This document shows positions 57,591 to 64,000 of a stretch of DNA of 64,000 nucleotides, one piece after another. Position 1 is the first letter of the stretch. Each line of letters begins with the position of its first letter. The notes beneath the pieces were generated by a model. It ran no database searches. It saw only the letters and a list, made by a program, of their open reading frames with translations, and was not told the origin of the DNA. The stretch lies in NCBI GenBank assembly GCA_000149225.2, contig CM000689.1:744001-808000 (forward strand), given 5' to 3'. The position numbers were made by a program, and so were the translations under genes. The stretch comes from Lachancea kluyveri NRRL Y-12651. Lineage: Eukaryota; Ascomycota; Saccharomycetes; Saccharomycetales; Saccharomycetaceae.

Positions 57591-58655
57591 CTACCTACTT
57601 GAAATCACGCTGGACGAAGCCTCGACAATGGCCCGATGCAGGCGCTCTGGGCCGCTGGAAGCGATGACCCCCTTGGTCAAAAGGGTCCTGCCGCGGCCAA
57701 AGTCGAGGGGTGCGTTCTCAAGGGAGTCCGTGTGGATACCTCCGGCCTCGTGCACGATCACGTTCCCTGCGGCATGGTCCCAGATCTTTTCCTGGTACGA
57801 CAGCTTAATTGGCAGGCGTAGGTACACGTCGCCCAGGCCCAAAGCCAGCAGGCAGTATTTCACCTGCGAGTCCAGGTGGAGGGAGTCGGAGATGCCGAGC
57901 TGGGTCTTGATCACGGACTGCTCGTCGTGCGCAGAGTGCGCCTTCTCAACCCCCTCCAGGGAAACCATGCCTCTGGTGTCCTGTAGCGCACGCACGTGGA
58001 TCTGGGACCAGTCAGCGCGGGTCCCAGTGCTGTAGAACGCACCCGAGCCTCTGACCGCACGGAATAGGTATCCAACAGCCTCGTGGCCCGACAGGTCCTG
58101 GCCGTTGTACTTGTCCAGCTGCAGGTTGGGGCAGCCGATGCAGCCAACCTGCACAACGCCATCGACGATCAGCGCCAAGCAGACGGCATACTGCTCGCCC
58201 CTCAAAAAGCCCTTGGTGCCGTCGATGGGGTCCAGGCACCAGAACCTGCCCTTGGGCCCACCCTCGTAGCTGCCCAGGTCGATGACGCGCTTGACGTCCT
58301 GGATACTGGATAGCGGATATGACGCGTTGGCAAACGGAACCTTGTCTGGCCCAAACACCTGGGTGAAGACGCCATCGTTCTGCTTGATCTCCTTCAGGAT
58401 CTCCGACACAAACTCGTTGCTCAGCCCGTCCGAGGACTCTTCGCCCACGACGCTGTCCTCGGGGAAGTTGGTCTTGATGGCGTTGATGATGACGGCTTGC
58501 GCGGAGTAGTCACCCACCGTCACGGGGGAGTTGTCGGTTTTCGTGATTGTGGTGGACTCTCTGTGCGCAATCACTTCTGCTTGGATTCTCTTGGTCAGCA
58601 ACGAGGCCTTGCGGACGGCCTCGGTGGCAACTTGCAATTCTCTTTCGTACGCCAT
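57591..58655 (-). CDS. MET22: 3'(2'),5'-bisphosphate nucleotidase (Met22/Hal2)
   Basis: 354 residues from ATG 58655 (MAYERELQVATEAVRKASLL); the frame is open nine codons further but only to GTG. Lithium-sensitive phosphatase motifs are intact: VVGEESSDGL, DPIDGTKGFLRG and WDHAAGNVIVHEAGG, with the metal-binding Glu and Asp residues. It hydrolyses PAP to AMP, relieving inhibition of sulfotransfer reactions and of the exonucleases Xrn1 and Rat1, and is the target of sodium and lithium toxicity. S. cerevisiae Met22 has 357 residues (YOL064C). Confidence 0.95.
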   Translation of the reverse strand: MAYERELQVATEAVRKASLLTKRIQAEVIAHRESTTITKTDNSPVTVGDYSAQAVIINAIKTNFPEDSVVGEESSDGLSNEFVSEILKEIKQNDGVFTQVFGPDKVPFANASYPLSSIQDVKRVIDLGSYEGGPKGRFWCLDPIDGTKGFLRGEQYAVCLALIVDGVVQVGCIGCPNLQLDKYNGQDLSGHEAVGYLFRAVRGSGAFYSTGTRADWSQIHVRALQDTRGMVSLEGVEKAHSAHDEQSVIKTQLGISDSLHLDSQVKYCLLALGLGDVYLRLPIKLSYQEKIWDHAAGNVIVHEAGGIHTDSLENAPLDFGRGRTLLTKGVIASSGPERLHRAIVEASSSVISSR

Positions 58656-58741
58656 GGCTTGTATTGGTATTTTGGTAGACACAGTGGTTGTTTTGAAGAG
58701 GTGGTGAAGAGTAGCTGCTGGTTTCAGTATGTTGTAAAGCG

Positions 58742-58790
<49 letters not shown>

Positions 58791-58995
58791 ACTGATACTG
58801 TTACGCTTTCTTCTTCTTCTTCATCGTCTTATTCTTCCCTCCTCCTCTGGCCGTAGCAGCTGATGTGGCTCGTCCGCTGATTTCCCTCTCGAGATCGTAA
58901 ATCCAATGTCACGTGAAAATGCGGAGCACCGCTTATGCGCGCCGTCCGTGATGTTCTTCTGCGTCATACACGCGCTATTTACAAAAAGATACTGT
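58656..58995. promoter_or_regulatory. MET22 promoter with Cbf1 site; SLM3 3' region
   Basis: 340 bases. A GCTGTT hexamer array (58740-58790) and CTT repeats (58809-58823) are present. TCACGTGA lies at 58909-58916, about 255 bases before the MET22 ATG. This palindrome is the known Cbf1 site of methionine-pathway promoters, which fits this gene; the link is inferred. Confidence 0.55.
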
Positions 58996-60237
58996 CTATT
59001 CTACGTTCGAGATGACACCGCTGCCCAGTACTCTATCGCCCAGGTACAAACAGCAGTATTGGCCGGGGGCAATTGCCCTCTGGCGGTGTTGCAGCTTCAG
59101 CGTCAGGGTGTCGCCGACCCAGTGGCAGCTGGCTACACCAACCGGGGCCTGTAGCGATCTATACTGCATTGTCAAACTGCTGCTGCTGCTGCCGCTATGG
59201 ATGCTGTTCTGTATTGCTTCTCTAATCTCATGCGCATTGCCCAGAGGCAGGAATTCATCTACTCGCAAGGCGTCCTTGAACAGCGCAGGATGGTCCCTTC
59301 CGCGCACAATGACAATCTCGTTGGTGTGGTGCAGCTTGTCGCTGACGAACCACGCACCCTTGTACTGCGAATCGCCCTGGGGCATGGAGATGCCCACTTT
59401 CTGCCCGATTGTGTAAGACCACAGGCCCAGGTGCTGGCCCCAGACATGCTTCTTGCCGGTGTCGGGATCGACCGTGACCACGTTGCCCCGCGAGCTTGGC
59501 AGGTAGTGTTCCAGAAAGTGTTTGAACTTGCCGTGCTGCGAGTTGTTCACAAAACAAATGCCCTGCGAGTCCGGCTTTGCCGCTGTGGGCAGTCCCAGTG
59601 CTTTTGCAAGCTCGCGCACCTCTGGCTTTGTGAGACAACCCATCGGCAGGAGCAGTTGCGGCAAGACTGCAGGCGAGATCTGGGAGAGATAGTAGCTCTG
59701 GTCTTTCTCACGATGGAGTCCGCGCAGCAGGTGGGCGTCCTGGCTTTTCTGGTCTCTCAGGACACGAGCGTAGTGGCCGGTGACCAGCCAGTAGTTGTTT
59801 CCGCCGTACTGTCGGTCCAGGTGCTCGCGGAGCCTACCAAATTTCACAAACCGGTTGCAGCCGATGTCAGGGTTTGGAGTGAGCCCCTGCGAGTACTGCT
59901 CCAGCATCGGCTCGAACACGTCTATCCAGTAGTCCTTTTCGAAGTTTACTCTGTCGACAGGAAGGTTGAGGTGCTCTGCAACGGCGCAGACGTCCTTCCA
60001 GTCCCGCTCGTAGCACGGCTCCTTGCTGGGGTCGTCCAGCGACTGCGACTTGGACCAGTTCTGCATGTATATGCCCTTTGCGTTGGGAAAGCCGGAAAAC
60101 AGCGCTGCGGCCACAGAGGAGTCGACACCGGAGGACATTGCCACAATCACGTTATCGAACTTTGCCGGGAGTTGTTGGCGCAAATACCCGCCAGCACACC
60201 TTCTTAGAGCGAGATCTATGAACTTGGAGTAGGTCAT
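58996..60237 (-). CDS. SLM3: Mitochondrial tRNA 2-thiouridylase (Mtu1/Slm3)
   Basis: 413 residues from ATG 60237 (MTYSKFIDLALRRCAGGYLR), a basic amphipathic mitochondrial presequence; S. cerevisiae Slm3 has 417 (YDL033C). The frame continues to a TTG at 60354. The PP-loop VAMSSGVDSSVAA binds ATP. The catalytic cysteines are in NPDIGCNRFVKFG and DSQGICFV, as in MnmA. It adds the 2-thio group to wobble uridine of mitochondrial tRNAs for Lys, Glu and Gln. The start is 379 bases from DBP10, on the other strand. Confidence 0.94.
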   Translation of the reverse strand: MTYSKFIDLALRRCAGGYLRQQLPAKFDNVIVAMSSGVDSSVAAALFSGFPNAKGIYMQNWSKSQSLDDPSKEPCYERDWKDVCAVAEHLNLPVDRVNFEKDYWIDVFEPMLEQYSQGLTPNPDIGCNRFVKFGRLREHLDRQYGGNNYWLVTGHYARVLRDQKSQDAHLLRGLHREKDQSYYLSQISPAVLPQLLLPMGCLTKPEVRELAKALGLPTAAKPDSQGICFVNNSQHGKFKHFLEHYLPSSRGNVVTVDPDTGKKHVWGQHLGLWSYTIGQKVGISMPQGDSQYKGAWFVSDKLHHTNEIVIVRGRDHPALFKDALRVDEFLPLGNAHEIREAIQNSIHSGSSSSSLTMQYRSLQAPVGVASCHWVGDTLTLKLQHRQRAIAPGQYCCLYLGDRVLGSGVISNVE

Positions 60238-60414
60238 GGAGCAGTGTTGGGCGTATCTGCGGATCAAGCGCTGTGCGCCGTTGCGCTGCTGTACTAACAC
60301 TGCACTTTTTGCCCGCCGCTGACAGACAGGCTTCACCCATTCAAGAGCCTCCAATTCCCGTGCCAGGTGATTGGCGGTACGTTCGTCTTTCCTCTGCTTG
60401 TCCCTCTCTCCCTC

Positions 60415-60446
<32 letters not shown>

Positions 60447-60616
60447 TTTTTTTTTTTTTTTCTCGTCGAGTTTTTTCCGTCTCTCCTGCGGGAAGGAAGG
60501 AAAGAAAACAAAAAAGAAAAAAGAAAAATTTTGGCGGCGATGAGATGAGCTTGAAAAGGTACGTTTAAGCAGACCAAGACACTAGCAAGCTCACATAGGA
60601 ACATCATCAATACGTT
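60238..60616. promoter_or_regulatory. Divergent promoter, SLM3 / DBP10
   Basis: 379 bases with a TTTC microsatellite running into a T tract (about 60417-60460) and the RRPE-PAC pair described separately. Confidence 0.5.
60524..60549 (+). promoter_or_regulatory. RRPE + overlapping double PAC element of DBP10
   Basis: AAAAATTTT (60524-60532) is the RRPE core. GCGATGAGATGAGC follows, containing two overlapping GATGAG PAC cores (60539-60544 and 60544-60549). The pair lies about 70 bases before the DBP10 ATG. RRPE and PAC together are the hallmark of yeast ribosome-biogenesis promoters, bound by Stb3 and by Dot6/Tod6, and DBP10 is such a gene. Confidence 0.85.
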
Positions 60617-63600
60617 ATGGGTTCGACCAGCTTAAAAAGAAAGAGAGAAAGTAATAACCCCTCTGTAGAGGAGGAGGAGGAAGAAGAAGATGTATTTGAC
60701 ATTGCAGGTGACATCGCGTTGGACAGCAGTGAAGACGACGATGACGATGACGATGACGGTGAACAGGATTCTGAGCAGGAGGTTCAGGACGTGATTGAGT
60801 TTTCTGATGGCGAAGAGCAAGGTAAAAAGAACCAGTCCAAGGGTGCCGCTAAGAGCGCTGCCAAAGGCAACTCCAAGGGTGCAAAGCAGCCACGACCATC
60901 TTTTCCAACACTGGAGCTATCTGATGCCGAGGACGAGGCCCCAGATGCCGACAAGGATGCTGTCAACGACTACTTCTCAACAACAGCAGCAGCCGCTGCC
61001 GGCAAACACAAGAAGGGCTCGTTTCCCAGCTTTGGGTTCTCCAAGTTTATCCTAAACAACATCTCGAGAAAGGGGTTCCGCCAACCCACTCCAATCCAGC
61101 GTAAAACTATTCCGTTGATCTTGCAAACCAGGGACATTGTCGGTATGGCGCGTACTGGTTCCGGTAAGACCGCTGCCTTCACGTTGCCCATGATCGAAAA
61201 GCTCAAGGGCCACTCGGCCAAGATCGGTGTCCGCGCCGTGATCCTGTCTCCGTCAAGAGAGCTGGCCATGCAGACATACAAGGTGTTCAAGGAGTTCTCC
61301 CGCGGGTCGGACCTGCGCAGCGTGCTGCTCACTGGTGGTGACTCGTTGGAAGAGCAGTTTGGCATGATGATGGGCAACCCCGACGTCGTGATCGCCACCC
61401 CCGGTAGATTTCTGCACTTGAAGGTGGAGATGAACCTAGACCTGAAGACTGTCGAGTATGTTGTGTTTGACGAGGCCGACAGACTGTTCGAGATGGGGTT
61501 CCAGGAGCAGCTAAATGAGCTGCTTGCTGCGCTACCTCCAACCAGACAGACCCTGCTGTTCAGTGCCACGCTGCCCCACTCCCTGGTCGACTTTGCCAAG
61601 GCCGGGCTGACAAACCCCGTGCTGGTCCGGCTGGACGCCGAAAGCAAGGTGTCCGAGAACCTGGAGATGCTGTTCCTGACCACCAAGAATGGCGAGAGGG
61701 AGGCCAACCTGCTGTACCTGCTACAGGAGGTCATCCGGATCCCGGTGGCCACCGCAGAGCAGCTGAAGCAGCTGAGGGCTCTGAATGATAGAAGCGACAG
61801 TGATGCCGACAGCGACGCCAACGACAAGAACGACAGAAAGAAAAGGAAAAAGCAGGCCCGCAGAAAGATGCCCTCCGCCAACGAGTTGCCCTCTGAAAAG
61901 GCCACCATCCTGTTTGTCCCGACCCGTCACCACGTCGAGTACGTCTCGCAGCTGCTGAAGGATTCTGGGTACCTGGTCTCGTACATCTACGGTACGCTGG
62001 ACCAGAACGCGCGTAAGCAGCAACTGTTCAACTTCCGCAGCGGGCTGACGTCGATCCTGGTGGTCACCGACGTTGCCGCAAGAGGGGTGGACATCCCGAT
62101 GTTGGCCAACGTGATTAACTTCTCGCTACCCTCGTCGTCCAAGATCTTTATCCATCGTGTGGGTAGAACTGCAAGAGCCGGTAACAGTGGGTGGGCATAC
62201 TCCATCGTCTCGGAGAACGAGCTTCCATACCTGCTGGACCTGGAGCTGTTTTTGGGCAAGAAGATCCTGCTGGCTCCGATGTACGATGCCACCTGCGAGC
62301 TGATGCGGAAGCAGTGGGTCGCCGAGGGCAAGCAAGAGTCCGAGTTTGTCGCGCCCAGGGTCTCGTACACCAACAGAATGGTTCTGGGCTCGTGCCCAAG
62401 ACTGGAGATGGAGAGCATGGGTGACTTGTACAAGAACCTGGTAGAGTCGAGCTTCGACCTGCAGCTGCTAAAGTCGGTGGCGCTAAAGGCCGAGAAGCTT
62501 TACTTCAGAACCCGTGCTCCGGCATCTACAGAGGCCATGAAGAGATCCAAAGAGATCATTGCCTCGGGCTGGGACGAGCAGAATCTAAAGTTTGGCAAGA
62601 ACTTGGAGAAGGAAAAACTGGACTTTTTGGCCAAGCTGCAGAACAGAAACCACAAGGAGACTGTGTTTGAGTTTGCCAGAAACCAGGAGGATGAGATGGC
62701 CGTGCTGATGAGAAGAAGAAGAAGACAGATAGCGCCTATCCAGCGCAAGGCCCGCGAGAGGCAGGAGCTGTTGGAGAAGGAGCGGATGGCTGGGTTGAGA
62801 CACACCTTGGAAGACGAGGTTTTGAAGGGCGGCGACGGCGAGTTTGGCTATTCTGTTCCGGAAGAGGTCCTGGCCCAGGAGTTTGAGGACGCGGACAAGA
62901 TTCTAGACGAGCAGGAGAACAAAAAGAAGACGAAGACGATGAAGACGAGGCAAGGCGAGACAAAGCCCAAGCCCAAGCCCAAGCCCAAGCCCAAGACGTA
63001 CAAGGACCCAAACTTTTTCCTGAGCCACTACGCACCAGCGGGTGACATCCAGGACAAGCAGCTGCAGCTGACCTCGGGCTTCACAAACGACGCCGCTGAC
63101 GCCACCTTCGACCTGCACGACGACAACAAGGTCCAGGTCCACAAGCAGACTGCCACGGTCAAGTGGGACAAGAAGAGGAAGAAATACGTCAACGCCCAGG
63201 GCCTCGACAACAAAAAGTACATCATCGGCGAGAGCGGCCAGAAGATTCCTGCAAGTTTCAGGTCCGGCAAGTTTGCCGAGTGGTCCAAGGCAAGAAAGCT
63301 GGGTCCGTTGAAGGTGGGGGCCAGAGAGACTAGTGGGCCCTCAAACCTGCTGTCGGATCCTGCCAGTGGCGGGAGACGCGTGGCTGGTGGCAGATTCAAG
63401 CACAAGCTGGACAAGGCCCCCAAGCTGCCAGACAGGCACAGAGACGACTACAAGACGCAGCAGAAGAAGGTGGCCAATGCCTTGGAGAGAGGTATTTCTG
63501 TCAAGGGTTTCGGAGCTCCAGGTGCAAAGAGCGAGATGAAGTCCACGGAGCAGATCAGAAGCCAAAGAGTCGCCAAGGACAAGAGACTTGCCAAGAACGC

Positions 63601-63628
63601 TCGTCCAAGCAAAAAGAGAAAGTTCTGA
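60617..63628 (+). CDS. DBP10: DEAD-box ribosome-biogenesis helicase Dbp10
   Basis: 1003 residues, against 995 in S. cerevisiae (YDL031W). An acidic N-terminus (EEEEEEDVFDIAG, then Asp runs) precedes the Q motif (GFRQPTPIQRKTIP), motif I ARTGSGKT, motif II VFDEADRLFEMG, SAT in FSATLPHS, and motif VI HRVGRTARAG. The segment between the two RecA lobes carries an Asp/Lys-rich insertion (SDSDADSDANDKNDRKKR). The C-terminus is the DBP10CT domain with a PKPKPKPKPK run and a basic end (PSKKRKF). Acts in the nucleolus on the pre-60S peptidyl-transferase region. Confidence 0.96.
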   Translation: MGSTSLKRKRESNNPSVEEEEEEEDVFDIAGDIALDSSEDDDDDDDDGEQDSEQEVQDVIEFSDGEEQGKKNQSKGAAKSAAKGNSKGAKQPRPSFPTLELSDAEDEAPDADKDAVNDYFSTTAAAAAGKHKKGSFPSFGFSKFILNNISRKGFRQPTPIQRKTIPLILQTRDIVGMARTGSGKTAAFTLPMIEKLKGHSAKIGVRAVILSPSRELAMQTYKVFKEFSRGSDLRSVLLTGGDSLEEQFGMMMGNPDVVIATPGRFLHLKVEMNLDLKTVEYVVFDEADRLFEMGFQEQLNELLAALPPTRQTLLFSATLPHSLVDFAKAGLTNPVLVRLDAESKVSENLEMLFLTTKNGEREANLLYLLQEVIRIPVATAEQLKQLRALNDRSDSDADSDANDKNDRKKRKKQARRKMPSANELPSEKATILFVPTRHHVEYVSQLLKDSGYLVSYIYGTLDQNARKQQLFNFRSGLTSILVVTDVAARGVDIPMLANVINFSLPSSSKIFIHRVGRTARAGNSGWAYSIVSENELPYLLDLELFLGKKILLAPMYDATCELMRKQWVAEGKQESEFVAPRVSYTNRMVLGSCPRLEMESMGDLYKNLVESSFDLQLLKSVALKAEKLYFRTRAPASTEAMKRSKEIIASGWDEQNLKFGKNLEKEKLDFLAKLQNRNHKETVFEFARNQEDEMAVLMRRRRRQIAPIQRKARERQELLEKERMAGLRHTLEDEVLKGGDGEFGYSVPEEVLAQEFEDADKILDEQENKKKTKTMKTRQGETKPKPKPKPKPKTYKDPNFFLSHYAPAGDIQDKQLQLTSGFTNDAADATFDLHDDNKVQVHKQTATVKWDKKRKKYVNAQGLDNKKYIIGESGQKIPASFRSGKFAEWSKARKLGPLKVGARETSGPSNLLSDPASGGRRVAGGRFKHKLDKAPKLPDRHRDDYKTQQKKVANALERGISVKGFGAPGAKSEMKSTEQIRSQRVAKDKRLAKNARPSKKRKF

Positions 63629-63930
63629 GCCAATCCCCAGAAGCATTTATGTACGTAAGCAGTTTTGTAGAATATTACGTGGTTACATGTTGATAGTGTT
63701 GTGGACGTTGCATGGAGGCGCCTGCATTTGTGCATTTGTGCATTTGTGCATTTGTGCATTTGTGCGCACACATTTTCATTTTGAATGTCGCCTGCTGTGC
63801 GGTGCAGAAAATTTTGCGGGATCGGCTCGCCCTTTGGATGATGAAGATGAAAGATGATGATGTGCACATATATCCAGTACATGTGTGCGGGCAGTCCACC
63901 AGCAACAGAGCAGGAGCCCACCACACAGAT
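63629..63930. promoter_or_regulatory. DBP10 3' region and PRP9 promoter
   Basis: 302 bases containing five exact tandem copies of TGCATTTG at 63723-63762. Nothing else is recognisable. Confidence 0.5.
63723..63762. repeat. 8-bp tandem array, 5 copies of TGCATTTG
   Basis: Five perfect head-to-tail units between DBP10 and PRP9, followed by a broken unit (TGCGCAC). Confidence 0.95.
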
Positions 63931-64000
63931 ATGGAAATCCTGGAAGCCAAGAGAAGCGTCCTCGAAAGACTCGAGGTCATCGAAAACGCCATAAGCGAGA
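63931..64000 (+). CDS. PRP9: SF3a splicing subunit Prp9, 5' end only
   Basis: The first 23 codons are in the window (MEILEAKRSVLERLEVIENA and on). This closely resembles the start of S. cerevisiae Prp9, and PRP9 (YDL030W) is the next gene after DBP10 (YDL031W) there, on the same strand. Prp9 and Prp11, both in this window, belong to the same complex. The rest lies beyond the edge. Confidence 0.85.
   Translation, partial: MEILEAKRSVLERLEVIENAISE

Noticed and set aside
1-64000. Retrotransposons, solo LTRs, DNA transposons, CRISPR arrays, rRNA or tRNA genes
   Set aside because: I saw no reverse transcriptase, integrase or transposase reading frames, no repeat spacer array and no convincing tRNA or rRNA. 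The only large repeat is the GPI-gene duplication.

Overview
The window is 64 kb of nuclear DNA from a budding yeast of the family Saccharomycetaceae. Nearly every gene is recognisable as a Saccharomyces cerevisiae homologue. Genes are mostly uninterrupted and packed at about 2 kb each. The one spliced gene I can support uses strict yeast signals (GTATGT, TACTAAC, CAG). I saw no tRNA, rRNA, CRISPR array, centromere or transposon.

The gene order is the strongest clue to the lineage. From memory of S. cerevisiae systematic names, genes of two or more yeast tracks interleave along one chromosome. One track is YOL075C-YOL064C (ABC transporter, DSC2, THP1, SDH5, NBA1, NUF2, HST1, RTG1, RIB2, INP54, MET22). 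The other is YGR078C-YGR072W (PAC10, PEX8, MRPL25, PRP38, SMD1, UPF3) followed by YDL047W-YDL030W (SIT4, NPC2, MRP10, FAD1, MTF2, PRP11, SIR2, NAT1, GPR1, SLM3, DBP10, PRP9). Within each block all orientations agree. This is the double conserved synteny expected of a lineage that did not undergo the yeast whole-genome duplication. Accordingly one sirtuin gene sits where S. cerevisiae has the pair SIR2 and HST1. I cannot name the genus.

Layout: 1-8 kb holds a CYSTM-family gene with an intron, an HDR1-like gene, a UPF0303 protein and a large ABCG transporter. 8.5-15 kb holds prefoldin, ER quality control, peroxisome import, mitoribosome and splicing genes. 15.1-22.7 kb is the accessory part: a tandem duplication of a cell-wall gene unit, each copy with about 1.7 kb of upstream DNA, a secretory signal, a long low-complexity repeat domain and a GPI-anchor signal. 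The repeat domains of the two copies are unrelated (Pro/Gly/Ser/Asn-rich against Glu/Pro/Gln-rich), yet a 253-bp core promoter block is almost identical. 23-27 kb holds an Mpv17/PMP22 protein, an unrecognised coiled-coil protein, UPF3 and THP1. 29-64 kb is conserved housekeeping sequence, interrupted by a flavin monooxygenase-like gene with no syntenic S. cerevisiae counterpart that I recall.

All coding starts were re-checked for a true ATG. Several open frames extend upstream to GTG or TTG, and I moved those starts to the first plausible ATG. Gene names rest on remembered protein similarity plus gene order; no search was run.
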